A stretch of DNA of 64,000 nt from Sambucus nigra. Taxonomy: Eukaryota > Streptophyta > Magnoliopsida > Dipsacales > Adoxaceae. Every line of letters begins with the position of its first letter. Positions within the stretch are counted from its first letter, which is position 1. A program made the translations under genes and the position numbers. Under the pieces are notes generated by a model that had not been told where the DNA came from, ran no database searches, and saw only the letters and a program-made list of their open reading frames with translations. Where the stretch lies: assembly GCA_949130495.1 (NCBI GenBank), contig OX422211.1, positions 332,166,504 to 332,230,503 on the forward strand, written 5' to 3'. This document shows positions 46,321 to 58,247 of this stretch, piece after piece.

Positions 46321-46629
46321 AGAGAGAGAGAGAGAGAAAAAGAAAACGAAATGTATGTAATGTGTTTTGTGAGGGTTTTTTGGTTTAACCTAGACCTGTT
46401 TAATGTTTTAACATATATATTTTTATTATTTAATGTATATATATTTAAACCGGCCCGGTCCGGTCTTAGACCCACTTTTTAAAATCAAACCCAAAACCGA
46501 CCCGAATACATTCGGTCCTTCCTTTTTAAAACCGAATTTGGACCGAATTTTAAAAAACCCGTAAAAGTATGTTCGGTTCGGTTCGGTTATTTCGGTCCAT
46601 TCGGTTTAATGCACACCCCTACTCATCGC

Positions 46630-47110
46630 CGACACCTTGCTCAGGTCAACCGATATCCCCAAATTCTGACACGACATGCTCCAAAAGTTGTACCTCCCGT
46701 GACCAGAATCCGTACTTCTCATACTTAGCACATAACTGATGTTCTCGTAGAGTCTGAAGAATCTGTCTCAAGTGCTCGGCGTGCTCCTCCTTAGTGTGTG
46801 AATAAATCAGGATGTCATCTATGAAGACGATGACAGACTGATCCAAGAACTCTCTGAACCCTCGATTAGTGAGGTCCATGAATACGGCTGGAGCATTTGT
46901 CAGCCCAAACGACATGACTCTGAACTCATAGGACCTATTTCTCATCAAGAAGTAGTCTTTAACATCTCCTACTCCTTGATACACAACTTATTATATCCTG
47001 ATCCTAAGCCAATCTTTGAGGGGAAGGTAACTCCCCTCAACTAATTGAATAAGTCATCGATTTGGGGCAATGAATACTTATTCCGTATCGTGACTTTATC
47101 ATCTTCCCTT
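46630..47110 (-). pseudogene. pol: T2 reverse transcriptase palm region
   Basis: Shows [19 protein letters not shown] and the active site [13 protein letters not shown] (about 46790-46830), then the RT thumb start, before the hAT duplication at 46622. Upstream RT motifs near 47000-47110 are decayed. Confidence 0.87.
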
Positions 47111-47870
47111 ATCACTAATTTATTCTCGATGTAAAACATCTGATATCACTTCTTACACCATATCGTACGGTTCTACTGACCGTGCATAGGAATAAAATTA
47201 AATTTAAAGTTATGGTTTCCGTTATGGATGATAACCAGGGTACCAAACTCATGTGCTAAATACCAACCATCCTCAGCTTCCGACGTTCGCTAGGTTTCAT
47301 AAGTGGGATGTCTCGCAAAACGAAATCCAAATAAGGAACCCCCCGATACACTACTAACTAACATTATCGATCAACGAAAGTTGTGGTCCTTAGTATTCGT
47401 CTTGTACCCCACATCCTTGCTTCCTTCTAACAATAGCGCATCTATTCTCATGTTACGTAAAAGATGTTCAACACATTACTCCTACTAATTTAGCATTAGG
47501 CTCTTCAAATTGGCCACAAAATTATTCCCATGCCCAGAGATATTTCATTTTTTTCTGAATCACTATAGTAAACATTTCTACCCATAGGGATTTGGTATTA
47601 CCCTACGACATACTCCACAAGTCTCTGTAGGATTTAATTTTCCTCTCGGATGACAATTAGCACAAATTATATCATGTCCAGGACTAATGGACACCTAATA
47701 TTATTTTAATGGTTTATTATCACACAACTTGAATGATTCGGTTCGAAATCGGGATTATAATACATTTTACGCTCATGATTCTTTAGTAGTACAAGTAAGA
47801 TGTAACGCACGTAGTTTATTTGAAATTTTCCTCGTAACTAAAAGGAAACACTATAAATGATAAAGTATCG
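47111..47870 (-). other. T2 region expected to hold protease, unrecognisable
   Basis: By comparison with T1 this should contain protease and the RT fingers. I could not find the DTGA motif or the PR-RT linker. Either it was replaced by unrelated sequence or it has decayed beyond recognition. Confidence 0.45.
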
Positions 47871-48630
47871 TACCTCAAAACGTGGCTGGTAGTTGTGGTA
47901 TCAGCGACATAACTGCATATCGGGCATTATAGATATGTCCATACTGTACTACCTGCTGATGTTGTGAAGTCTGTGTTACTGGGGTGATTATCCTTATTTC
48001 CCCAATTTGGGTATTTTGTGGTGTCGGGTGAACATCCAATGACTGTTGCAGGATCATGCCCTTGTTAGAGCAATTTTAACGATAGTGACCCCGTTCGCCG
48101 CATATGAAACACTTACCCACACAGTTTCTGCTCTGCTGGACCTACTGAGCACACTGCTGGCCCTGATGGTCTCGCTGACTATGTTGAATTGGCTGAGGCT
48201 TTCCTCCAGCTTTTTGCTGGCAAACTTGGTATTTGTGGCCATTTCTTCCACACTTAAAATACCTCTTTGTGAAAGCCTTCTATCCTTGGCCTCGTTGGCC
48301 CTGGAGGGTTTGTCTCTTCCCACAATTCTCATAGTCTTTTTAGTCTTGATGTCTTTGAGGAGCTTGTCGTTGTTGCGACGGTATTTTCCCCTTGTTATTA
48401 TTCCTCAAAATGTCGGTTTGATAAACTTCTCTTGTTCTTTTTCCCCCTATAAGCTGCACACTTCGATTTTGTTACTGCAATATTGCGGTAGTCACTGCTT
48501 GTGCCATGATGTTCGCAATCTCAATGATTTCCTCTCTTTCATGGTGTACCTGAGGTATTTGTTGGGCTTGTCCCGCATTTACTTCTTCAGCGATGTTAGT
48601 GTGTCTCTCCCCCATAGGTGACATCTAAAA
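47871..48630 (-). pseudogene. gag: T2 gag with capsid deleted
   Basis: The minus strand from about 48621 encodes MSPMGERHTNIAEEVNAG, a Gln-rich stretch, then knuckle-like motifs YFKCGRNGHKYQVC (about 48230-48270) and CFICGERGHYR plus a stop before NC (about 48065-48110). The capsid block seen in T1 at 10286-10624 is absent, so the N-terminus is fused to the nucleocapsid region. The 191-codon plus-strand frame here is an antisense shadow. Confidence 0.7.
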
Positions 48631-48811
48631 TTCAAATGAATTTTATAAAACCACCATCCATACGTAACATTGTAGCAGAAGTACGAGATCTACAACACAA
48701 AATAAGGATACAACAATCCTAATAGTAGGGCTTTATATCAAAGAACGCTACGCGGAAACATAATAAGCCATACAGATCCTAAGGACACTAGAACCTGATG
48801 CTCTGATACCA
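48631..48811 (-). promoter_or_regulatory. T2 leader and primer-binding site
   Basis: TGGTATCAGAGC at 48800-48811, two bases from the LTR. The leader is similar to those of T0 and T1. Confidence 0.9.
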
Positions 48812-48813
48812 CC

Positions 48814-51683
48814 TGTGGCACCCCGCCTAATTAATTACCGGGTGATCAGTCCTTAATTAATTAGATTCAGAATATCCAGTTGGTCTAGATAATGCATCAC
48901 TGTCGAAAACTCAAATTTTAATTTAATAAAAACTAACCACCTAGTATTTAAAAAGAGTGATGTCCAAATTTTATCTTGTTACTAACCAAAATCAAAAGAA
49001 TACCAACAAAGGCCATCCATCACAGTAATATAAGTAAAGTCTAACTGAAGTAAAATAAATAACTGGAGTAAAACACATCCAGATACAATCCCATACAATA
49101 AATCCACTAAAAGGAAATCAAATCTAAGAGAGGGTTTAAAATAACTAAATCTCTGAATGTAAGTAGAAGAAAGGAAGACATGTCCAATAGAGTAAATAAC
49201 TGCAAAATGAAGAATAGACTGAGTCGTCTACTAGCAATTATCCTTCAGTTTCCACAGTAGCTACAGTACGACAACTGAATATAGTCTCCTAAGGCTGGTG
49301 TCCCTATGGCTGGGCACCTAAAAATAATGGAACAATAAAAAGATATACAGAAAAACGAGTCAGAGCCCGAGTTGAAAACAATTTAAAATAACAAGTTCTT
49401 AAATTGATTCAATTAGCACCATTATTAATCAAGTTAACTTAGCGTACTCACTTGAGATACTCACCCCTCGATCTTAGTGTGCAAGCCTAACGAGCCTAAC
49501 TACCCATACTAGTCATGATACCCTGACTGGATACTAAATACATACTATTATGTTGGGGAGACTCCCTAAATTACCCAAGCCGACTTTCTTAAGATTTTAA
49601 TTTAGTTTTAGAATTTACTTTAGTTTATTCTCATATTCTTCTAACTGTCCAGCTGTTAATACCATAAGTACACATTTCAAAATAGAGTCATCAATAGAAG
49701 ACACCAAATAGGATTTCGGTATATAAACATTAATCTCTTTATGTATACGTATCAATTTATATATATAATATAGCAATATTGCACCCCTGGTTGAGAAACC
49801 CTTAGTGCTTTGCATACTCGGCTATCTAGTCCCATTGCAACGCTCACGTATAGAGGACACCAGGTTCAATCTCTCGAGAACCAATAAAAACACAAACACC
49901 TATTGAAGGCGAACAAAGTCCCAAGTCGATGGGCTACACACATACCTACGCACCCATACGATCGTCATCACTATCATTCTCACGAATAACCCGTACCTAG
50001 GTTCCATGCTCTAGTGGTACGACTCTAAATCCCCCGAAGACACACAAGATCCGATCGTCCACAACGCGTTAACCTCCATTCGATAGCCAGTATCTAGGTA
50101 TATCATACACATAATATTTTGAGCAATAAGCATACACACAACTTTTATAAATTCATTGGCTTTCCCGTAGCCTAGTATTTGCAGTACGTGTAATATGTAT
50201 CCCTTATTATACCCCGTACCTTATTCGTATATATATTCTCCCTTGTATTTCCGCATCTCTCAATTTCTATAACTTTCATTCCTTCCGAGGGTCGGCATAT
50301 TCTCCGCTCACTAATAAATGTAAATTTTAAGTTACTCGATATTCATACAGGCTTAGCACTCAATTATATAAGTCTATGCGGATTTTGAAACAAAATCGGG
50401 CCTTAAAAGTCATTATGTAATCTCGTTAGAAGACCCAGGGAATATCATTCAAACGAGGTCATTCGAATGAGGGTCCTTTGAATGAACCACCAAACTCGTT
50501 AGAAGTGACACCGGAATGTCATTAGAAGTCTCGTTCGAACGAGGTCGTTCGAACGACCTGGGTTGGACTTCTAACGAAATTTCTGAAGTTGCCCAGTTCA
50601 TTACCAATGTTCGTTTTTCCAGATTTTCTCCACTCAAATCTCAACCTAAACCCATTCCAACCCAAGTACGAGGTTTACAAACTACTCTAAGTCACCCTAG
50701 GACATTTCTTAGTATAGTTTTTGGGGTCAAATCCTTCTAATCATTATGGAATTTCAACAAATTCCTAAATTTTCCCATAAATCGTATTAACATAAACCCA
50801 GAATTACTAATCTATAAAAAATCCATTTTTATTTCGTGCTTAACATCTAATTCACCAAATTTCACATTCCTATTAAGGGGTAAAATACTCTACATGCAAA
50901 CCCCCATTAGATTTCTAAAATTCCTACACGATTTTCATCATACGTAAACCCAATTTGGTATTAGTTGTTCTAAAACCTCTGCATATGTTAACAAGAGTAA
51001 TAATTGCTAAGAGAGAGAGCAAGATAATCACTTGAATTAAAAAGGAACTTCTGATTCGCGGTTGAAAATGGTATTGGAACGATCCTCTTGACCCGATCTA
51101 CGCATTGGTGTACTTTTTGGTGTGAAAGCTCGAGTTCTTGGCTTAGGGCTCTACCGGAGTCTTCTTCTTCTTCCTTGGTTCTCTCTCTCTTTGCCCCTCT
51201 ATCTTACGTAGGTTGAACTAACAGGCCACTAACCCTAACTGCTTTTAAATTAAACCCAATTTTCATCCATTTAATTACCCAAAAATTCCCAAATACCAAA
51301 ATACCCTTCTGGGGTTTCGTTTTGGGCTAAAATGTCCCGGACTCCAATTTAAATACCCGAGTAGGGTTTTCTGACTATTTCGACCCTTACGAACACTCTG
51401 GAGCACTCAAAATAGTCATCCGAGTTTTACAAAAATAATTTACCTTTTAAACCCTCAAATAACTACTAATGACGTGACTCTTACACATCCCAAATATTTA
51501 TAACATAACTGCCGTGTATCTCATCCCCGGCCAAAATATCATTTCAATAACTACTAACTCTCATCATGTTAGTGATTATCATCATAAAATCGGATTAATT
51601 ATAATTCAAAATTTTCTCCCAATAATTTAATTAATCCCCACTTTCCATAAAAATAAATTTGCGTAAAAATACGGGGTATTACA
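48814..51683 (-). mobile_element. T2 5' LTR
   Basis: 2870 bp, TGTGGCACCCCGCC to ACGGGGTATTACA, the same length as the T1 5' LTR. It is followed on the right by sequence that belongs inside a Tekay element, so it probably also served as 3' LTR of a neighbour. Confidence 0.9.
50420..50578. repeat. TCGTTCGAACGA array in T2 5' LTR
   Basis: Palindromes and CTTCTAACGA/TCGTTAGAAG motifs alternate. It is one block longer than the 3' LTR array. Confidence 0.85.
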
Positions 51684-51765
51684 TACTTCCCCCCTAATAA
51701 TCGAATTTCGTCCCGAAATTCGGAAAAATATATATACATGGTAAGAATAACTCTGGATAACTCTA
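51684..51765 (-). mobile_element. Tail of a second Tekay element sharing the T2 LTR
   Basis: About 80 bp nearly identical to 40175-40255: polypurine tract, TCGTCCCGAAATTC and the end of pol. It lies outside the T2 5' LTR, so this LTR joins two internal regions, as in a tandem array made by unequal recombination. The match stops at about 51765. Confidence 0.85.
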
Positions 51766-52406
51766 GATAAAGTATTTAAATAAATTTTGATTTAAAGATA
51801 TTAATTTTTATTTATGTTCCATTAAAAAATATTAAAATTCATGTGACGAGTTTATGATATGCAATCAACAGGGAAGTGAAGTTTTAATTTTATGGAGATT
51901 TGGGTCAATTAGTTTTAGAAGTGAAATGAAAAATTTGATGCAAAATATAATTTTTAAGGCCTAGTGATTTAATTAAATAGCAGTTAAGGGAAAATTTTAA
52001 TGCAAATTATAATTCTTAAGGCCTAGTGATTTAATTAGTTTCGTTGGATTTGTGTACTCATTTGGTTCAATAAAGTGATTTAATTAGTTTAATGGGTTAA
52101 CCAAGAAAAGAAATATGGACTTTTATAACGGGTAATGATTTAGTTGAATTGATTAGTTAAGGAAAAAAATATGGACGGAGGTTTTATGTTAGTGGGCTTA
52201 GGCCCTAAAAATTTATAGGCTCTTGCTTCAGGGTTATATAAATTAAATGAGAGAGGTAGCTTGGGGGCGAAACAGATGGTCTATTTCCTCTTCCCGGTCA
52301 ACAATTACGACATCATCACAAGTAGAAAGTGTAGGGTAGCATTTGAACGTGTGGTGCCATGTGGAATTCTCAGCAATTGGGTGTGAGTATTGTATGAAAG
52401 AAATAA
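51766..52406. other. AT-rich spacer
   Basis: No supported gene. A short repeat of AAGGCCTAGTGATTTAATTA occurs near 51957 and 52018. Confidence 0.4.
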
Positions 52407-53625
52407 GGGTCCGTTTGGTTGTCAATGGGCAAAAGCGTGGGCATGGCAAAATTTGCCTAGGCAAATTTTGCCCAGACAAATTTTACCTAGGCAAATTCAG
52501 ATGACGCTATCAAACAACATTAGGCGAAATTAAAGTCAATCCAATTAATTTATTTAAAAACAATTTTTATATTATATTCAAAAATGTTAAAAATAGTTTT
52601 TGCAATATTTTTATACTACAGTTTTTTTTAAAAATTGTAAAACGTTTTCTTAACAATTTTTTTTAATACAAAACAATTTTTAAAGATTCACAACAGTTTT
52701 TTTTAACTATTTAAAATATTTTTTAATTTTGTTTTTAAACTTTAAAACTGTTTTTATATTATATTCAAAACAATTTTTAAAATTGTTAAAAATTATTTTT
52801 ACAATATTTTCATATTACGTTTTTTCAAAAAATTTGTAAAACATTCTCTTAACAATTTTTTATAATATCAAAAACAGTTTTTAAAATATTACAAAACAAA
52901 TTTTAAACATTCACAACAGTTTTTTTAAACTATTTAAAACAGTTTTACAAAATATTTTTTTAAACTTTAAAACAGTTTTTATAATATATCCAAAACATTT
53001 TTAAAAATGTTAAAAACTGTTTTACAATATTTTTATATTACGGTTTTTCAAAAAATTTGTAAAACATTCTCTTAACAATTTTTTATAATATTAAAAGCAG
53101 TTTTCAAAACATTACAAAACAGTTTTTAAATATTTATAACAGTTTTTTAAATATTTAAAACAGTCTTTAAAATTATTTTTTAAAACTTTAAAACTGTTTT
53201 TATAATATATTCACAACAGTTTTTAAAAATGTTAAAAACAGTTTTTACAATATTTTGTTAATACGTTTTTTTAAAAAAATTGTAAACATTTTCTTAACAA
53301 TTTTTTATAATATTAAAAACAATTTTTGAAACATTATAAAACAATTTTTAAATATTCATAACAGTTTTTTAATTATTTAAAACAGTTTTTAAATTATTTT
53401 TTAAAACATTAAAACCGTTTAAGAAGTTGGCAAATTTGTGGGCAAATATTTTCCACTCAAATAGGTAAGCAAAATTTGTCCACAGATTGTGCATAGGAGA
53501 TGTTGTACATTGGCAAATAATGCCTAGGCAAATTATGCAACCAAACAGCCAAAATGTGGGCAAATTTTCATATTTGCTAACTTTTTGACATTTGCCTAGG
53601 CAAATTATGCCAACCAAACGGACCC
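52407..53625. mobile_element. Non-autonomous PIF/Harbinger element
   Basis: 1219 bp with perfect terminal inverted repeats GGGTCCGTTTGGTTG and the target duplication TAA (52404-52406 and 53626-53628), the form of plant Tourist/PIF elements. Subterminal GCCTAGGCAAATTT motifs occur at both ends. The interior is an array of about four 223 bp units (landmark ATTAC followed by G near 52818, 53041 and 53264). No transposase is encoded; the 120-codon open frame at its right end is a chance frame. Confidence 0.88.
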
Positions 53626-53628
53626 TAA

Positions 53629-56208
53629 TGTATTTAGGGAACAGGGAAGTTCGCAAAATTATTAAAGGAGAATGGTGGGGAAACCAGGCACTGAAATCAA
53701 GGTAAAAGGGTGGGATGAAATTTGCGCGCATGAGATAAATCTTGTCTGTCTTGGTTAAACAACTTTTGCATATTTGAAAGGCGGATATTGCCTTCCTTTA
53801 TATGTAGCAACATCGGTATTTATGGTTTTAAAACGTTGGGTTTTGGATCTGACCCCCATTTATTTTCCTCCATAATCACACATCGGTAGCCTTTCCATTC
53901 TTAGCACTAGATGATGATAACCCTAAAAAGGGGTCACGTTCTTTTTATTATTGCCAATCATTGACAATAATTGATAATGACCTATTTTATTCCCAATTAT
54001 CTCGAAAACCACCACATTATAAACCCCTACTAAATTAAACTTCCATCCCAAAATTTATTCAAATTTTACAAGTCAAACCCCAACATTTATTTATATATTT
54101 TTAAGAGAGAATTTCAGGACCATTTTCGAGGGGACCTTCAAGGGAGTTCTTCACCAATAAGGAAGTAATTTTTGGGACGCGTTTTTTAGGCAAGTAAATT
54201 TCTACTCTCCTCCTTTTATATGTGTATTTTTTAAGTTCACCGAAACTAAATTTTTGTATTTAAAATTTATTAGTAACCCTTAGAAAATTACGTAATCCTA
54301 AATTACGTTGTACTAGGTGGATTTAAATAGTCTCGTATACTTAAAAATACATGTTTAGCCTATTAGTTTGTGGAAATCAATTATTAGCCTCAACACATGA
54401 AAATGACTTTTTGGGTATGGACCCCGTTTGTATAAATTGACGATTTGATATACGAGAGTAGGCGATACAGACTTAATTTAGACTTATTTATTCTGAAACT
54501 ATATCTGCTTAGTAGGGTCGTACCTTACGCTATAAGAGTAGTACTCTTCATACGTATGCTCTGAATTGATGAGATTTGTTACGAGGACCTCTTTCATGCT
54601 ATAACAACCGATGTAAATATATTATTAATGACTTGGGACATTATATACGCATTAATGGACCCCTTATGGTGTAACACATCCTCGTAAAATAATTATGTAA
54701 TCCTTTTGTGCAAGAATGAAATACGAGTTCATGCTTAAGACCATGCTATTATTGATATACGTTTTGGACGATAGAAGGAGTACGAGAAATTATTTGTGGT
54801 TAGTTAGGTTGTTGAATAATAATTTTGGATTAATTGGAAGATGTCACATGTAAATGTTTAAATTTTTGTCTTGCTCTTGCATAATAAACCTTAATTAAAT
54901 TGTCTTAACAACTACCATATCTAAATGAAAGTGTATCAGGGGGTCCTTGTTTGGATTTCACTTCGGTGAGATGTCCCACGAATGGGGCTTAAAGAATGAT
55001 AGTTATGACAACACAAAACCTTAAATTAAACTAATATACCCCTACTTAAATTCTTTACTTTATAGAAGGTTATATGTAATGATATTCATCCCATAAATCC
55101 TTATTAGACGGACTTAATGTACAATGATTCTAAATGATAAGACCCACGAATGGGGTAATTGGGTATTGCTTAGATTGATCATATTGAATAAATATGAGTA
55201 AAAATGACAATGTTAAATGAATATGTGAAATGAAAATGAATGGGCGACCACTATGGAAGGACACCTCGATATTATAATGTGTGGATTTCAGGACATGCGA
55301 ATACCAGTTGGTGTCGGGGCTTGAAATGTGATGTTTATGATTTAATATTATGTATATTTCGGTGTTGTGTAACGAGCGATCGAGGTTTTCGTGGTTGTTT
55401 AAATTTGGCGTAGCGCATGTTTATGAGAAGGCCGGGAAGAAGGGACGCATGCCGGTCACGTGTTGTTTAATCAATGTAATTGATTGAAATAATTTTATTG
55501 CATTGTAACGAATTAATAATGGCTTACCACATATATATGAGATGGCCTAGAGGAAGGGGCACTTGTCGATTACGTTTGCTTAAACATTGATAATGAGTTA
55601 TTAACAAAATGAATTGGATAATTATAATACATTGTGAGGCTACGTTTATGGGTTGGGTCGCTCATTAAATTATTAAACTATAACTTTATCATCTATTCAT
55701 TTAACTGCTTTGAGTTACTTAGACAAGTTATTTGCTAGGATTTTGATCCATCTCTTTACGAGGAACTTAAGTGCTAAGGTTGGACCTTCCGTATAACTCC
55801 CTTATTCCAACAGGCATTATTATTCATCTCTCTCACCCAGGATATTAATTTTAGAGACATTGTGGTTTCTATTTTATTTAGATATTATTTTTACTTTTAA
55901 GTCTTAGATAATTCTGGAGATACTCTAGTTTTTATGTTGAGAGTTAATTGGCTTGTATTATTTAGATTTTTTGGGATTGTATTGAGATATTATTGTTGTG
56001 ACATTATTATATCTCTTTAATGCCTATAACTATTCTATTATGGGTTTACATTGAAAATCTTCATATCATTTTCACATTAGTTGTGTTATTGTTTCGTTTG
56101 ATCTCTCCATGCTGAGAATGGTATTTGATTTGTTATAAATAATCCGTATAATTTTTTATTTAGCCTTGATCAACCTCAATGTTTAATTACACGAGGTATT
56201 ATATTTAA
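53629..56208. other. Decayed LTR-like sequence, plus orientation
   Basis: No gene. A part near 54185-54290 (TTTTTTAGGCAAGT, then TTAGTAACCC) resembles the reverse complement of the T3 LTR near 57310-57410, so an old related LTR may lie here. I cannot find its ends. Confidence 0.35.
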
Positions 56209-56767
56209 TGTTATCTTGAATATATATTTATTATGGATGGATGGAGGGATGTTCCAAGATCCTATTTAAAGGTTGAGAATGTATGAACCCAAGGCAGACT
56301 GATTTGAGAATATAAACAAACTGTTGTTAAAACAGTGGATTCTTCGAGTTTCTTCTCTTGACCTTACGGGGGATTACAATTGGTGATGAGTGTTGCTCCC
56401 TCTCCTTGATGAATTTCTTAGAGTGTGAGTGTGTTGATCGAGTTTATACTTGTGTTATATTATTCTGTTTCATTATCCAGTATTAGTTTGGTATCATAAC
56501 TTTGATTGTAATGGTCAACTATCGTCTTCGTGGCTCGAATGTTGATGCACTAGTACGCGAACAAGACTTGCATGACATTGAAATGGATGATTTGAGGAGA
56601 TAAATGAAATAAATACAACTTTGTTTCATACGCTACGAAGATCAGTAACGCGATGATTTGTGTCATTTTTCAAAGAATGAATTGTCACAAGATGAATAGA
56701 AGATTAAGCCCTTTTACAATGCGCATTACCGAATATCGGAAGAAGAGGCTCCTTTAAACTTTAGAAA
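56209..56767 (+). mobile_element. Second G1-family copy, 5' fragment
   Basis: Homologous to 27616-28170: LTR from TGTTATCTTG (56209) to about 56484, primer site TGGTATCATA (56489), then gag starting near 56511 (the same N-terminus with RLRGSNVDALVREQDLHD). It is cut at 56768 by the T3 LTR. Confidence 0.82.
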
Positions 56768-58247
56768 TGTTTATCCCGTACTCCTTTTAATCCATCCATC
56801 CAATTAATCCATTTCTAATACATAAGAAAATTATTATATGGATTAAATTAATTTCATATACAAATAGGTTCAATTTCCAATTCAAATAACATAATTCAAT
56901 TAAAGAGGGTTAGAATAATAATTTAAGCTTACAAACATGGGGATATTAAATGTTCATACAAAAATTTAAATAACTAAACTCTAATTATTACTTAACATGA
57001 TTGAGTTAACATCTATTAGGCATATATTCTCTAATCTGATACTCATAAAGTCAAAAGTACAACCCAATTTAGCACATGCATTTATAATACTAAATGACCT
57101 CCAATTAAATCTTAATTATTCGACCTATAATTAAATTAATCATAATTCCCATATTAAATCCCAGATGCTCATATGTAAAATTACTAATTTATGGCTCAAA
57201 TTGACATTGCATAAATTTTCCAGCTTAATTTATAATCCATAAGATGTATCATAATCTAAATTCACCAAAATGTGATAATAACACAATATTCCTCAAACCC
57301 TAGGGGTTACTAACCAATATTTAAGCCTAAATTTGGGGTTTAGGTGAAATTAGCAAATGTATATAAAAATGAGAAGAGTAGTTTAGTGACTTGCCTAAAA
57401 AAATAGCGTAAAACTTGATTTAATTGAGTGGGGAGGACTCCTCGAAAATAAGCCTTGAAAACCCATTGGCATCACTTTGAAAACTTATTTGAATTACTTT
57501 AAAATCTCCCTTGAGTGTTGATTTGAATGGTAATTTAGGATGTAATTTAGGTGAGGGATTGGGAGATAATAGGGTTTGTAAGAAGAAACGGTGAGTTAAT
57601 GTGTCATGTTGAGGAGAGAAAATAAGTTGCGTGAATAAGGGGAAACAAAAAGGACTGAAGCTCTTATTTAAACATATACGTCGCTATATTGGCTAATAAC
57701 CTCGCTATAGCATTCGTACCCCCACTTTAGAAGTTGGTAAGGCCCGCTATAGTGGCCCTTACCAAAATGGGGTCCACCACACAAAAAAAAAAACGGGTCT
57801 CTAAAGCCCTAAACTTATGCTCCCAGATATGTACCAAAAACCTTTATACCCTTGGCCTTATGTTAAAATTCCACATATGTCCAAATCACTTTATAACCTT
57901 AAACATATGCTTCAAGAAATGCATCAAAGACCTTTATATTATTGGTCTATACCAAAATCCCCATATGTCCAAATAACTATATAATTTAGAATAATTCAAT
58001 TTTAGCCCCAAATTTAAAAGTAATTATACTTAATCGCATAAAACTTTAACAATTTGCAAAATCAACTTTATGATTCAAATTAAATTCATTTCAATTGTAA
58101 ATTCTCATAAATGACTCAACTTTAAATTGTCATAAATGCTTTAAATTATAATTTAAATTATGTAATAAATCTGAATTACCAATTAATTAATTAAATTTCT
58201 CTCTATTAATTAATTATTAAATATTCTTAAAATTGTGGGGTATTACG
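56768..58247 (-). mobile_element. T3 3' LTR
   Basis: From TGTTTATCCCGTACT to TGTGGGGTATTACG, matching the pattern of Tekay LTR ends. A polypurine tract (GTTAGGGGGAGG on the minus strand) lies at its right end. At 1480 bp it is shorter than the T1 and T2 LTRs. It contains a 90 bp tandem duplication (57810-57990). Its left end interrupts the G1-family copy. Confidence 0.65.

Larger units (their letters stand above)
42358..46621 (-). mobile_element. Complete hAT transposon inside T2 pol
   Basis: 4264 bp bounded by TAGGGGTGCTCA and TGCACACCCCTA, a 12 bp terminal inverted repeat with two mismatches. It is flanked by the perfect 8 bp target duplication CTCATCGC (42350-42357 and 46622-46629), the hAT hallmark. 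Subterminal regions carry many GGTCCGG/GGTTCGG motifs in both orientations, typical transposase-binding repeats. It encodes one transposase on the minus strand and has two internal minisatellites (42715-43145 and 46125-46320). The exact duplication and open gene suggest a recent insertion and possible autonomy. Confidence 0.95.
37356..51683 (-). mobile_element. T2: Tekay chromovirus, split by a hAT transposon
   Basis: Minus-strand element with 5' LTR 48814-51683 (primer site 48800-48811) and 3' LTR 37356-40174 (polypurine tract adjacent). The interior holds broken gag, RT, RNase H, integrase and chromodomain. A 4.26 kb hAT lies inside pol. The LTRs look about 96% identical at their ends, so T2 is younger than S2. 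No target duplication is seen (ATGCT on the left, TACTT on the right). The right flank is another element's tail (51684-51765). Confidence 0.9.

Noticed and set aside
45915..46475. 186-codon Pro/Leu-rich frames at the 5' side of the hAT
   Set aside because: They read through the GC-rich minisatellite and flanking simple sequence. No start context or domain supports them, and the exon-1 model starts at 45725.
46646..46984. Possible endogenous pararetrovirus (caulimovirus) RT
   Set aside because: The RT is followed by RNase H, integrase and LTRs with a tRNA-iMet primer site, which is the Ty3/gypsy retrotransposon layout. Caulimoviruses lack integrase and LTRs.
48046..48621. 191-codon plus-strand frame, hydrophobic and Leu-rich
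   Set aside because: It is antisense to the T2 gag nucleocapsid region, whose CCHC motifs lie on the minus strand.
53369..53731. 120-codon minus-strand frame
   Set aside because: It straddles the right end of the Harbinger MITE and its flank, so it cannot be one ancestral gene.
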